This document shows positions 27,273 through 36,653 of a stretch of 62,891 bases of DNA, piece by piece (position 1 is the stretch's first letter; every line of letters begins with the position of its first letter). Origin of the DNA: Promethearchaeota archaeon (GTDB lineage Archaea; Asgardarchaeota; Lokiarchaeia; Sigynarchaeales; SOKP01); NCBI GenBank assembly GCA_030605085.1, contig JAUWBH010000011.1:1-62891 (forward strand), in the 5' to 3' direction. The position numbers and the translations under genes were made by a program. The notes below the pieces were generated by a model, which had not been told where the DNA came from, searched no databases, and saw only the letters and a list, made by a program, of their open reading frames with translations.

Positions 27273-27884
27273 TCACAATTTTTTTAATGTATACAGTTCT
27301 TTACTGTCATCGTCTGGAGTATAGTTAATCCATATCACATTTTTAAGGTTTTTTAAAACCATTAAAGTGGGAACTACATCAAAATCGTCGCACCCAGAAT
27401 ACCCCATAATTACCAGAGATCGACTTTTTGAAATGTTATCGAACAAGGGGCGCTTGAAGGGTTCAACTTGGAACACATTTAACCCTTCCTTGTTCGAACC
27501 GAACGCTTGAAGGGTAGCAACGAGCGAATCTTTTGTGTCCTCGTCCGTAATCGCGTTTTTGGTGGAGCCGTGAATTTTGTACACCATTTTTTTCCCTTTT
27601 TCGAACCAATCGCTTGGATTTTTGTACTTCTGGAAATCCTCCTTAGTGATAACGGGAACGACATCGTTTTTAGAAACTCCCGATTGAACGAGCGCATATT
27701 CGATTAAAAAATCAAAGTTCGTGGTCATAACAAAATGCCCCTTTTTAATCATTTCTGCCAAGAAAAAATGTTGAACATTCGGTTTGTCCGATTCCCCGTA
27801 ATAGTCGATGACTTTAAGCTCGTGATCTAAGCGGTCTCGAAAGATTTCCACTAATCCTTCGAAGCGTAGCTGTTCTAAGTCCAA
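27273..27884 (-). pseudogene. SIR2-like domain, truncated
   Basis: The 203-residue frame begins at a TTG with a stop four codons upstream. HFVMTTNFDFLIEYAL at about 50-65 is the TTNFD block of SIR2 domains, YKIHGS at about 102-107 includes the catalytic His, and LVIMGYSGCDDFDVV is the late Rossmann part. The N-terminal GAGxS NAD-binding motif is missing and the C-terminus stops early. Intact SIR2-like proteins hydrolyse NAD+ in several anti-phage systems. GC-rich codons contrast with the neighbours and point to transfer. It is probably inactive. Confidence 0.65.
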
Positions 27885-28013
27885 GAGCTTTTTGATTTAT
27901 AATGTGCCCCTTCATTTCTTTCTGAATGTTAACCTCAAGTCGGAAATAGAATTTTTTCCTCTATCTAAGGGCTTAAGGGTGATAGCTAGGGTTTATTCAG
28001 TATGTATATTTTT

Positions 28014-29099
28014 TTAACTTTCTTTCTTAAATTTTGTATCGCAATGCTTGCATTCGTACATTTCCTTGTCCTCTGAAGTTTCAAGAGAACCTCCACATTC
28101 AGGACAAACTAACGCTATTAATTTTCCATAAAAACTGTCTAGATCTTTTTCCTTACCTCTTGTTTCAAAAAATGGCACAATATTTCCAGTTTGGTTCAAA
28201 ATAAATTTTATAATTGGCGTAGTAATCTTATCAATCGCCTTTTGCTTGAGTTCTTCGATTTCACTTTTGAATTTATTGATATCTATGATCTTAAAATATA
28301 AAGGATTAGATGTATTGAATTGTGTCGTAATTTTTTTTCTGTTTAGTGTATTAACGAGTTTCTCGCATTCCCGTTCGTGAATTCCTAAATTTTCTCGATC
28401 TGAAGGATTCTTAATGCTACTTGTTAGTCTATTGTAAAATTGAACCCTTTCATTTAAACTATCGATAATATCCTTATAGATCCTGGTAAAATCTTTCACA
28501 TTTTTCGATAATAATCCAACTATTTCCTTATATTTTATAAATTTCTTTTTCGTGTAGGATCGTCTATTACTTTGAAAATGTGTTATTTTTACATATAAAT
28601 TACACCTTTCGAGAATATCACTAATCTTATAAACTGAGTCATTAAAAACCAATCTAATTTGTTCGCCTATTGTGGAATTGGAAAGAAGTATTTCATACAC
28701 ATTACTTATCTTATACTCCTCGAAATGTAAAATTAAATCAGTGTTTATCAAAGCCAATATACGTTGGTTTATTTTATCGAAGTCTCTCTTGAATTGTTGA
28801 ATTATTTCATCATCTTTTTCCTTTAGAATTATCTCATTAAATAATTTTATTCCTTGTTCATCAAGAAGGTAAATTAGATAATTTTTATTTGAAGAAGATT
28901 TTTCGACAATTAAACCTTGTTTCAAGTAATTTAATAGAGAGTCATCTATTGGAACATCTTCTCTTAAAACGCCTCCATTACTTCTCCAAGCGAGGTCTTC
29001 AGCAATACCGATAAAATATATGATTTCCAATACTCTATTAACATCATGTTGACTAAACTCAAATTCTTTTATCATTTCTTCCCTTAATTTCTCAATCAT
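28014..29099 (-). CDS. helical protein with C-terminal zinc ribbon
   Basis: The 361-residue protein starts at ATG 29099. The N-terminal ~90 residues (MLEKLREEM-like helix pair, then LAWRSNGGVLRED) look winged-helix-like, the centre is coiled coil, and a zinc ribbon CPECGG...CKHCDTKF closes the chain at about 333-358. It is divergently transcribed from the nuclease pair at 29412. The architecture suits a regulator or scaffold; no family name is assigned. Confidence 0.5.
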   Translation of the reverse strand: MIEKLREEMIKEFEFSQHDVNRVLEIIYFIGIAEDLAWRSNGGVLREDVPIDDSLLNYLKQGLIVEKSSSNKNYLIYLLDEQGIKLFNEIILKEKDDEIIQQFKRDFDKINQRILALINTDLILHFEEYKISNVYEILLSNSTIGEQIRLVFNDSVYKISDILERCNLYVKITHFQSNRRSYTKKKFIKYKEIVGLLSKNVKDFTRIYKDIIDSLNERVQFYNRLTSSIKNPSDRENLGIHERECEKLVNTLNRKKITTQFNTSNPLYFKIIDINKFKSEIEELKQKAIDKITTPIIKFILNQTGNIVPFFETRGKEKDLDSFYGKLIALVCPECGGSLETSEDKEMYECKHCDTKFKKES

Positions 29100-29411
29100 T
29101 TTAAGACACCATACTTCTTTGTCCTAATTAATATAGTTATAAGTTAAAAATTAAAGCATGTATGCTAAGGAACATGTGTTTGTACTACTTATAAAAATAA
29201 TTTTATTATTTTCTTATTCTGTATAAGTTAATAGTGATAAAAATAAAGGATTTAATCGTTTAAATTTTATCTTCATTATTTTAAGGACAGTAATAATATC
29301 TATTAAAATAAATAAGAGGTTCACTCTACATATTCAAGAAGCAATTTTACTAAAAAAATTCAACTATTTTTGATAAAGAAAGCTAATCTCAAAAGGTTTT
29401 TAATAATTTAG

Positions 29412-29975
29412 ATGTATATGAAGTATATGACTGAAGATAATTTAGCTCAATTTATTTTACCATCATTGTCCGTTTTAGAAGATGATTTTAATGTCTTAGT
29501 TAGTAATAAGATTAAAGTGATGAGTGATTTCACCTTTTTAAGGGAGGAAAATGAGTATAAACTGGAGATAAGTTTTGCTGAGACGGATATTTGTATTTAT
29601 CGAGAAATTCCTTTCAATAAATCTAACCCGACAATATTAAAACATTTTAAATTTTATCGTGATTCGCAAACAGATATTAATGTTATCAATGTTCCATTTA
29701 TAGTTATTGAATTAAAGAGAGGGAAGTTTACGGTTGATTCAATTAGGGCTCGTAATGAAGTAGCAAGGAAAATTAAAAGAATATTTCCGTTTTGTTCTTA
29801 TATTTTACTTGGTGATCAAACAACAAAGAAGATAGAGACTGTATTTAGACATGGAAAAAACTTCGATGATTTCTTTATTTATAAAGATTCTGTAACAAAA
29901 GAACAAATTGGAAACATCAGAAACACTTTTATAAATCCTTATATGAAGAATCTTAAGAATATCAATATATTATGA
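29412..29975 (+). CDS. PD-(D/E)XK nuclease-like protein
   Basis: The 187-residue protein has ETDICIYREI at about 57-66 and VPFIVIELKRGKFTVDSI at about 94-111, giving D...ELK, the core of PD-(D/E)XK nucleases, followed by a helix RARNEVARKIKRIFP and strand SYILLG. This is the layout of restriction-type endonuclease subunits. Its stop overlaps the next gene's ATG, so the two are translationally coupled. Cleavage activity is inferred; there is no methylase next to it. Confidence 0.6.
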   Translation: MYMKYMTEDNLAQFILPSLSVLEDDFNVLVSNKIKVMSDFTFLREENEYKLEISFAETDICIYREIPFNKSNPTILKHFKFYRDSQTDINVINVPFIVIELKRGKFTVDSIRARNEVARKIKRIFPFCSYILLGDQTTKKIETVFRHGKNFDDFFIYKDSVTKEQIGNIRNTFINPYMKNLKNINIL

Positions 29976-30247
29976 AGAGAGTTGAAAGCTTAATATTACA
30001 AAGATTGAGTTACCTTAGTTTAATTAATAAATCTTTCAATCGTAAACAGTTAATTACATCTTTTTTTTCTAACCAGCCCCGCCGTATAAATATTATACCA
30101 TTCAAGGATGCTCTCAGAATTAATAATTATCAAGAAGGTAATCCAAACTTACAAATCCGTCTTAAAGAGAAGTATATTGAAAAATATCAAGAAGTGAATG
30201 GTTATATGAGAATTAATTTAGAGTATGAGGAAGAGGTAATAAAATAA
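29972..30247 (+). CDS. small partner of the nuclease gene
   Basis: The 91-residue protein overlaps the upstream nuclease stop by four bases (ATGA). It is basic and begins KRVESLILQRLSYLSLINK, followed by FNRKQLITSFFSNQPRRINI. Possibly winged-helix or nucleic-acid binding. The overlap implies a fixed ratio with the nuclease, as for a regulatory or immunity partner, but no family is recognised. Confidence 0.5.
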   Translation: MKRVESLILQRLSYLSLINKSFNRKQLITSFFSNQPRRINIIPFKDALRINNYQEGNPNLQIRLKEKYIEKYQEVNGYMRINLEYEEEVIK

Positions 30248-30403
30248 ATATTAAGAAAAGGGAGATAATTAATGAAAAAAGAGGAAATTGAACATTATCG
30301 GAATTTGTACGATTTAATATTGAAATAAGAGATTTTAGAGAATATTGAAGCAAAGATTATCCCAAAAGATTAATGAAAACAATCTAACACATAACTTGAA
30401 TAG

Positions 30404-31117
30404 GTGAAGATTATTACAGATAAAAAAAAAAACTCCAAAATTGATGAAAATTTGAGGGAATTTGTAGTTGATGATTTATCTAAACTTAAATCTAAGTTAC
30501 TTTCTGATTCAGAAATTAAAAATAATTCAGTAATGAAAAATATTATAATTAAATCATTCGATTCACAAGTAGAGAAATTAAACGTCGAGAAATTAAAAGT
30601 ACTTGATAATCAAATAGAGATTAATCACCAAAGATTTCGAGAAGTACAAAAAATATTTAAAGATTTAGAAAATTTTAAGAATAAATTTCCAAATGTAGAA
30701 CATTGTAAAATTCTTTCTAATATGGATTTAAGCAATATAGAAGATGTTATCGATTTATTAAAAAGTATAAATTATCAAGTTTTTATTGACGAGACAAACG
30801 ATGAAACAATTGATGTATTAAAACGATATGATCCTAAAAAATACGCAATAATACCACTTTCATTAGAATGGAAAATAAAGCAAACAGTTTTAAGATTAGG
30901 TATTAAATATCCTCGTCTACATATTACTGAGATTGCTGAAAAAATTGAAGAGCCTGAAGATTGTATTATAGTTGTGGCTCGTAGAATGATTAAAAATAAG
31001 GAAATTAACGCAGAATATTTTAAATCGACTCGATCATTAGTATTTAATCAACAAGCTAATATAGACGAAATTGACGATTTAATGAAAAAATTTGAAGATT
31101 GGGAAAAGAAAGCATAG
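30404..31117 (+). CDS. coiled-coil protein with PCI-like domain
   Basis: The frame uses GTG at 30404 and encodes 237 residues. Residues 1-110 are coiled coil (KLKSKLLSDSEIKNN; RFREVQKIFKDLENFKNK). Residues 155-235 are the PCI-like winged helix: LGIKYPRLHITEIAEKIEE, IVVARRMIKNKEINAEYF, SLVFNQQ and a final WEKK. The module is very close to those at 11686 and 12243. It ends at TAG, followed in the same frame by a second partial PCI-like module. Confidence 0.6.
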   Translation: MKIITDKKKNSKIDENLREFVVDDLSKLKSKLLSDSEIKNNSVMKNIIIKSFDSQVEKLNVEKLKVLDNQIEINHQRFREVQKIFKDLENFKNKFPNVEHCKILSNMDLSNIEDVIDLLKSINYQVFIDETNDETIDVLKRYDPKKYAIIPLSLEWKIKQTVLRLGIKYPRLHITEIAEKIEEPEDCIIVVARRMIKNKEINAEYFKSTRSLVFNQQANIDEIDDLMKKFEDWEKKA

Positions 31118-31363
31118 ACAAAAAGATTTAGCATAACATATAATCAGAATCATAGGAAAGAATGTAAAAATATATGCGGAGAATCAAACGATTTAATTAT
31201 AACTACAGTAAAAGAAATGATTGAAGGTAACGAGATTTATGCAAAATATTTTGAAAGTAGCAAATCTGTAGCGTTTGATCAACAAGCAAACATCGACGAG
31301 GTCGATAAATTAATGAAAGCGTATAAAGATTGGGAAGACAAAAAAGTAGGAAAGAAAGAATGA
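31118..31363 (+). pseudogene. second PCI-like module after an amber codon
   Basis: Directly after TAG 31115-31117 the same frame stays open for 82 codons and encodes a second, partly degraded PCI-like module (ITTVKEMIEGNEIYAKYF, VAFDQQANIDEVDKLM) ending at TGA 31361-31363. The upstream gene already ends naturally (EDWEKKA), so this looks like a remnant of a duplicated gene. Read-through cannot be excluded. Confidence 0.5.
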
Positions 31364-31515
31364 AAAAATAAAAATAAAAAAGCTCAAAAAATCTTAATTT
31401 TTTAAATATTAAAAATTTAAGAAACGCTAAATTATTATTAGACAGTATAAACTTGTTTTTTAAAATATATTTTAATATATCTCTTATTTTACTTTAATAA
31501 AGATACCCAACAATT

Positions 31516-31725
31516 TTATTCTCTGGGAACTACGCGTTCTAATACATTTAAAATATCCGTAGCTTCGTCAATTGATTCTATCTCGTCGTAAAACTCGATA
31601 TCTTTTAAGGGAATGTTTATGTGTAAACTCTTACACTGTTTAAATGATTCTCCTTTCACATAAATATTTGTCCTGCCATATTCAAATTTAAGTGTAAGAT
31701 AGTCGTTGACCTTAAATTCGCGCAT
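31516..31725 (-). CDS. short protein like the N-terminus of Asgard LRR proteins
   Basis: The 69-residue protein starts at ATG 31725 (MREFKVNDYLTLKFEYG, NIYVKGESFKQCKSLHINI). From memory this resembles an N-terminal module of larger leucine-rich-repeat proteins of Asgard archaea. Here it ends after about 70 residues with DEATDILNVLERVVP, with no repeats following, so it is probably a truncated gene. Confidence 0.4.
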   Translation of the reverse strand: MREFKVNDYLTLKFEYGRTNIYVKGESFKQCKSLHINIPLKDIEFYDEIESIDEATDILNVLERVVPRE

Positions 31726-31741
31726 TTTGTCAAAATATTGA

Positions 31742-31921
31742 AACTTTTTTGTTTGTGTTGAAGGATTAAGTGCAGATATTACTCCATATTCTGGAAAGTG
31801 GAAAAATTTATTATTTTTAGTCTATGATAAGGGAGGTAATATTAGGGATGTAGATGAATTTTCTAATGATTTTAGTAGAGATGATGATATTAAAATTCGA
31901 TGTATTATAATTAAACATTAA
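31742..31921 (+). pseudogene. C-terminal remnant, nuclease-like
   Basis: An open frame without start codon (59 codons) follows TGA at 31739-31741 and ends with TAA 31919-31921. KWKNLLFLVYDKGGNI and DVDEFSNDFSRDDDIK resemble the last strands of PD-(D/E)XK-type restriction proteins. The rest of the gene is absent. Confidence 0.35.
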
Positions 31922-31955
31922 ACAAGAAGAATTTCTTTGGGTAAAGTAAAATCTT

Positions 31956-32192
31956 TTACGATATTTTTACCCATATATCTCTGGGATTCATTATTTTTTT
32001 TTCTTTATTATCTAAGATACATTTTAACTTTAGAAAAGCTCTCTTTGATAATATGTAGAAGATAGCATTACTCCTTATTTCAAAGAGTTTAAGTGAATAT
32101 ATCCCTTTGTTTATTTTTAATTTAATTTGGCTTTCATTTTTTGTTGAATTATGGAGTTGCTCTACAATTTCTCCTTCAATTTCGATTTCCAT
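31956..32192 (-). CDS. small unknown protein
   Basis: The 78-residue frame starts at ATG 32192 and is beta-rich at its start (MEIEIEGEIVEQLHN, IKLKINKGIYSLKLFEI). The product has no motif I recognise. Convergent remnants on the other strand and the short length leave its status uncertain. Confidence 0.35.
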   Translation of the reverse strand: MEIEIEGEIVEQLHNSTKNESQIKLKINKGIYSLKLFEIRSNAIFYILSKRAFLKLKCILDNKEKKIMNPRDIWVKIS

Positions 32193-32491
32193 TTTGTTAT
32201 CACTTCTTTTTTAATTTTTTTAAAGTTTTTTAAAATTAATTCTTAATTAATAAGAATTCGTTCAAACTTTTAAATCTATTCACGAGATTCACCCATTATA
32301 ATATTAACCTCGGGATATTATAATATTTTCTAATATTTTCTAATATTTTCTAATATTTGGAGTTATACCTAATTATAAAAGATTACAAACTTAATTTCTA
32401 ACGGACAAAGAATTAGAAAATTTAAAAAGTTTTAATAATTTTAAAAAACTCCTGGACCAGAACAAATCAAAGAAAAAATGGGAGAAAAACC

Positions 32492-32830
32492 TTATTCTTC
32501 CATGAATTTTTTACCTTTTTCAGTTAAATGAAGGTGGGGAAACCAAGGATTATCCCGATTTTTACCGGGAGATAGAATTCCTGACGTAATATATCCCCAG
32601 ATTTTGTCTGCTATTTTCAAATAGTCATCATCGCTTAAAACATAGGTATCTCCTAAATCTATTGGTTCTATATCCATATAACCTAATGTAGTCGCTACTC
32701 TCTGAATTTTTTGGTATAACGCACGGCTTAATCCTATTGTGAAGATCACTCTACTTTTAATTAATTCTTTTACTATATTTTCAACTTTTTGATCGTCAAA
32801 ACTTTCATATTTTCTTGATATTTTCATCAC
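32492..32830 (-). CDS. small winged-helix-like protein
   Basis: The 112-residue protein starts at ATG 32830. The C-terminal half (DKIWGYITSGILSPGK, PWFPHLHLTEKGKKFM) fits the wing and final helix of a winged-helix domain in which a WxxITxGIxxPG strand precedes HLTEKG. Such small proteins are often regulators in defence loci. No operon partner is evident. Confidence 0.5.
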   Translation of the reverse strand: MMKISRKYESFDDQKVENIVKELIKSRVIFTIGLSRALYQKIQRVATTLGYMDIEPIDLGDTYVLSDDDYLKIADKIWGYITSGILSPGKNRDNPWFPHLHLTEKGKKFMEE

Positions 32831-32949
32831 CTTAGATTTACTTTAAATTATTATAATCTTTGTTTTTCAAATTCTACATTTTTGTAATAGTATAACTAAT
32901 TCGACAATATTTGAAATTAACTTTCAAATAAAACATTATTTTACATCAT

Positions 32950-33057
32950 TCAAGATTTAAGTAAGGAAGAAAACAACGCGTAATCTAAGTTTCTAACCTT
33001 TATTCCTTCGTCTAAAAGCTTTTGAACGTAGCAACGATCGATAAATCCCTCAAAAAT
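32950..33057 (-). pseudogene. C-terminal remnant with GC-rich codons
   Basis: About 36 codons read as protein (GFIDRCYVQKLLDEGIK, NLDYALFSSLLKS) before TGA at 32950-32952. The codons (GAC, CGT, GCG) resemble the less AT-rich gene set of the window. No family is recognised. Confidence 0.3.
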
Positions 33058-33243
33058 TCATATTTTTGATTGAATCTAATTAACATTTAGATAATATTTA
33101 GCTACTGATAAAAATAAGAGAAAAAAGTAATATGAATCCTTACATTTCAAGAAGAAAACTAATGAAGTTATAATGATTAATATCAGAAATTATAAATTAG
33201 TTTTAGGCTATGCTAGCTAACTCAATTATTATTGTGCTAATTC

Positions 33244-33441
33244 TTATTTAATTTCTTTTGTCGAAACTAAATCGTAAATTTCTGCTTCTTTTGGTCTTTC
33301 TGTCTTTTCTACATATGTTTTTACTATTGACGCACATTCTTTTGATAATTTTGCGACCTTATTTTGGTTTTCGGTGTTCTTATATCTTGGTATGTTAAAA
33401 TATAAGGGTTTTTTATGATGATTTACTACTACTCGAAAAGG
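33244..33441 (-). pseudogene. C-terminal remnant of unknown gene
   Basis: An open minus-strand frame of 65 codons lacks a start codon and ends with TAA at 33244-33246. It is protein-like (VVNHHKKPLYFNIPRYK, SIVKTYVEKTERPKEAEIY). It is probably the tail of a deleted gene; the family is unknown. Confidence 0.35.
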
Positions 33442-33713
33442 TTAGAAAATGTAATTTTAAATATTCTAAACCAGACGAAAAGAATTTTTTAAAAAATTCT
33501 CGATGGGTTACATTATAAATATTATTAATTAATTTTTTTAATCATGCTTAAAAAAGCATTTAAAATGGTCTATGAATTTAAAAGCATTGTTTTTATTTTT
33601 CAAATTAATTATCCCTAATACTAGTTAGAGATTAACATTTTAATAACATTATTTAAATAGAAGGAATTTAGTATTTTATTGTATTTAACCAATTAACAAA
33701 AATGTAGATTCTT

Positions 33714-34661
33714 ATGGCAAAAAAATACAAAATAGTAACACAACCCTGTAAGAAATGTGGAGGTCTTATCACCTGGAATTATAAAGTAAATGATAGATTT
33801 CCAGGACATGTTAATGAAGAAGGTTTTCTTATTGGAGATGGAGGTTGTCCTTCATTCAAAAAGTCTAAGACTGATGTAATTCCCGAAAAAATCGAGTTTT
33901 ATAAAACTGAAATCTTTAATAGATTTAATATTGATGATAATTCTTATGAGTTTAAACTTCCTATCTTTCAAGAAAAGAAGGCTTACATGCCACGGTTTTA
34001 TATTGGATCAGTTCCCTTAAATTTTTCAGTTAGAAAGAAGATCTTGAAAATGACACATCAAATAAAGAATTCTCGTTATTGGCAATTAGGATTTGGAATC
34101 ATAAGGAAGCTCTTTTTAGAAGAAACTATAGTATCCTTTTTTAGAATAATTGAACCTGATGAATATAATTTGGGTCATATTTATATTTATGTCATTGATA
34201 TCCCTGAATATAAAAATGCCGATTTGAATGAAATTTTAATCCGAAAATTAAATGATTTAGAAAAAAGCATAATCTTTACACAAGACAATATAACAAATTC
34301 AGAGGATACTATAGAAACAATCACATCAACAAATATTAATAGTTACTCCAATTATATTACAAATTTTTTTGCGATGATCACTTATCCTTTAAAATACAAG
34401 TTAGATAACGGAGAATACATTAGAACGATTAATCATGATAAAATTGAGGATAATATTTACTATTTCACTGATTTAGATGTTCAATTTCAAGGTGTTGGTA
34501 AGCAAGTATCTAAAGAGGATGAGGGAAAAAATATATTTGGTGCCCTTAAAGGTAAGAAAAAGAAATATCGCTTAATAAAAGTTACTAATTATCCGATAAA
34601 TCAACATCTAAAGGATGATTTATATCAAGAATTTATTAAATATTCACGGAATGTATCGTAA
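33714..34661 (+). CDS. unknown protein with N-terminal zinc site
   Basis: The 315-residue protein starts at ATG 33714. CKKCGGLITWNY at about 12-23 and a later GDGGCPSF at about 42-49 supply cysteines and, with HVNEEG, a likely zinc site. The rest is alpha/beta without recognisable motifs; MITYPLKYKLDNGEYI and FTDLDVQFQG lie in the C-terminal half. It is monocistronic. A nucleic-acid role is possible because of the zinc site, but the family is unknown. Confidence 0.5.
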   Translation: MAKKYKIVTQPCKKCGGLITWNYKVNDRFPGHVNEEGFLIGDGGCPSFKKSKTDVIPEKIEFYKTEIFNRFNIDDNSYEFKLPIFQEKKAYMPRFYIGSVPLNFSVRKKILKMTHQIKNSRYWQLGFGIIRKLFLEETIVSFFRIIEPDEYNLGHIYIYVIDIPEYKNADLNEILIRKLNDLEKSIIFTQDNITNSEDTIETITSTNINSYSNYITNFFAMITYPLKYKLDNGEYIRTINHDKIEDNIYYFTDLDVQFQGVGKQVSKEDEGKNIFGALKGKKKKYRLIKVTNYPINQHLKDDLYQEFIKYSRNVS

Positions 34662-34683
34662 AACATAATGATATTATCGCAAA

Positions 34684-34747
34684 ACCATAATCAGACTCAC
34701 TCGCGTCTACAAGATACCATAATCAGACTCACTCGCGTCTACAAGAT
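34684..34747. repeat. two tandem 32-base units
   Basis: accataatcagactcactc and the following 13 bases occur at 34684-34715 and again at 34716-34747. The unit covers the 3' end of the small minus-strand gene, which stops inside it. Only two copies exist and there is no spacer, so it is not a CRISPR. Confidence 0.65.
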
Positions 34748-34898
34748 ATTTTATTGGTTTGATATAAAATTCGTTTATCCGATCTTTGAAAATATTCATT
34801 ATCTTTTTTAAGTCTTTACCTGCTAAATCTTTAACTTTGATTGAGTTCGGAGCAATAATCCTATCTGGATTTTGCAATGAATTTTTTTTTTTAAACAT
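34707..34898 (-). CDS. small unknown protein ending in a tandem repeat
   Basis: From ATG 34898 the frame encodes 63 residues; an earlier ATG at 34913 adds five. The sequence is basic (SIKVKDLAGKDLKKIMNIF) and ends YLVDASESDYGIL at TAG inside a duplicated 32-base unit. The duplication has probably altered the last residues. No family is recognised. Confidence 0.35.
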   Translation of the reverse strand: MFKKKNSLQNPDRIIAPNSIKVKDLAGKDLKKIMNIFKDRINEFYIKPIKYLVDASESDYGIL

Positions 34899-34994
34899 TG
34901 ACACATACCCCAAGTATTATTAATTGTATCTTTAATTATTCATTCTAAAAATTAATTAAATAAGGTTAATAATTTGAAAAAAAACTTACTTTTC

Positions 34995-35153
34995 TTAATT
35001 AAAACCCCATATTCTTATTGATTCATCCCAAGAACTATTTACTATATATTTGCAATCGGGAGAAAATTGTACAGACCAAATATAAGATGAATGGCCTCTA
35101 AATGTTCTTATTAATTCTTCATTTTCAAAATTCCAAACCTTTATAAAACAATT
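34995..35153 (-). pseudogene. WD40 C-terminal fragment
   Basis: A minus-strand frame of 52 codons without start ends with TAA 34995-34997. It encodes one full blade, with FRGHSSYIWSVQFSPDCKYI and SIRIWGFN. It is fused at about 35150 to the end of the Cas4-like remnant. This is a deletion scar of a WD40 gene. Confidence 0.6.
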
Positions 35154-35863
35154 CTACGGTACGGGCAAGTGCCACAGGTGCCAAACACGTGATTATTGTA
35201 CGAATCTGGACTTTGCTCCATCTTTGTTCTCAATTTGTAAGCGTTCTTAATCAAATCGTCGGCTTCTTTTCTTAGCTCTTCCCAAGGGGGTAGCCCTCTT
35301 TTGCTTAGCTCCCCTTTTTTAGTCCGATCTCCGTCCTTAAATATTTCTCTGACCTCTCCCGAGCCAAGTTTGAGGATTACAAGTCTTTCTACCTTACCGT
35401 TTGAGTTTCCGACCGAGGATTCGGCGCACGCGAGCTCTAAAGCGTCGTTTCGATTGAACCTCGAGGTCAAATTTAGCTTAAATAACGCGCTTTTCCCTTC
35501 AAACGTCCTAATTGAGTCGATAAAAATACCTACGGCTACATCGTTAACGCTATAAGAGATGTATTTATTTATCTCAGACGCGTTAATCTCGTTTTCAGAA
35601 ATCAGCGTATTTAAATTGCCAACGAGAGCGCTTACATCTTCTTTTTCCAATCTTTTCGCAAAGTTCCCGTATAACTTATCAGAGATACCATTAAGTTTTG
35701 CTTACTTGTTCTTCAGAAATTCGTGGATTTTAGTTTTCTCGTAGTACCTTTTTGCCGGGTAATATTGCGCCCTTCCTTTAATATCCAACAATTTAAGAGC
35801 GGTTCGGCGGGGGCACATTTTTTCCAATCTGATAAGCTCGTAAAATCCAATTGGTTCGGTCAT
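35141..35863 (-). pseudogene. Cas4/RecB-like Fe-S protein with in-frame stop
   Basis: ATG 35863 opens 53 codons that stop at TAA 35702-35704, after which the same frame continues to 35141 for another ~186 codons. Together they have KMCPRRTALKLL at about 16-27 and GTCGTCPYRR near the end, the cysteine arrangement of Cas4/AddB-type Fe-S nucleases; the last Cys is lost where a WD40 fragment is joined. The usual D...ExK core is not clear (VGIFIDSIRTFEGKSALFKL). Translation from TTG 35650 would give a 169-residue piece. GC-richer codons than nearby genes suggest transfer. The Cas4 link is a pattern-based inference. Confidence 0.45.
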
Positions 35864-35998
35864 ATTTGCATAGATAATTGGTTAGGAGTTTTTATGTGTT
35901 TTCTTTTGCGTTATTTCAGAATTTTCGCCCTCTCAATTCTTTTTTAAATATCTTTAATTTATTGAATGTTAAACGGATTAATTAAGAGAGATATAATC

Positions 35999-36238
35999 AT
36001 GAGCATTTCAAAGGACGATTTAAAAATTATAGAAGATGTAGAGTGGGACTCGCCTGAGTTTCCTACCTCGATTGAGGAGAAAATAATGATAAATAAATTA
36101 TTGGAGTATTTTGAGACGCTTCCCAAAGAAAAAGCCTTAGAGAAAGAAGAATACGAGTTGTTAATAAAGTATCGATACGCTTACGAGAAAGGAAAAGTAC
36201 CGTTCGATTTACTCGACGATTTCGGGTTTTTTTTGTAA
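35999..36238 (+). CDS. small acidic protein
   Basis: From ATG 35999 the frame encodes 79 residues (an earlier ATG at 35966 is in frame). It is acidic and helical (SISKDDLKIIEDVEWD, LEKEEYELLIKYRYAYEKG) and uses GC-richer codons, like the divergent Cas4-like remnant across a short spacer. It has no recognisable motif. Confidence 0.45.
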   Translation: MSISKDDLKIIEDVEWDSPEFPTSIEEKIMINKLLEYFETLPKEKALEKEEYELLIKYRYAYEKGKVPFDLLDDFGFFL

Positions 36239-36474
36239 TTTTAAAGACAATTCCTTAAAATTATCGAGGGATTAAAGTATAAAAAAAAATAGAGGTTATT
36301 GGAGGATGTAAAAATTTCAAAGTTCCGATTTTTAACCGTTCTTAGCCCATACACCACCTCTACGTTTTATCGATGATGCATACTATGATTATGACTATTT
36401 AAAGAAAAAACGACTTTTTTCAAGACAATTAAAAAAAAAAGAATTTTTAAGTTTTTAGATTTTCTTATTCGTTT
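36239..36474. other. gene-free spacer
   Basis: No ORF is supported. The stretch contains A-rich runs (aaaaaaaaa near 36282 and 36430). Nothing else stands out. Confidence 0.35.
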
Positions 36475-36653
36475 CTACTTTCGTACTTTAGCTGAGCTCA
36501 CTTTTTTAATAATCACTACTAAACCAACTATTCCTCCAGCAGTAATACTTCCCACTATTACCATACCAACAGGAGACAAAAGGAAGTTCAAAAGATCGTT
36601 ACTTCCTTCTCTAATAATGAAAACCAGAGATATGATGAATAAAATGCCTTTCT
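36475..36653 (-). pseudogene. membrane-segment frame after a frameshift
   Basis: In the frame next to that of the MGxRG gene, 58 codons from about 36653 to TAG 36475-36477 encode two hydrophobic segments (GILFIISLVFII; VGMVIVGSITAGGIVGLVVI). It begins directly after a TAA and overlaps the last residues of the MGxRG frame. The simplest reading is one original gene with a membrane tail broken by a frameshift. Confidence 0.4.

Larger units (their letters stand above)
32831..33713. other. long spacer with two gene remnants
   Basis: About 880 bases have no intact gene. Two minus-strand remnants lie at 32950-33057 and 33244-33441. The rest is AT-rich. The right end should contain the promoter of the gene at 33714. 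Confidence 0.4.

Noticed and set aside
31115..31117. TAG recoding (pyrrolysine) as a general rule
   Set aside because: TAG ends well-formed genes such as the TIR-LRR and the GTPase at 12243, and no pyl genes are in the window.
34684..34747. CRISPR-like 32-base repeat
   Set aside because: There are only two units in direct contact, with no spacers.
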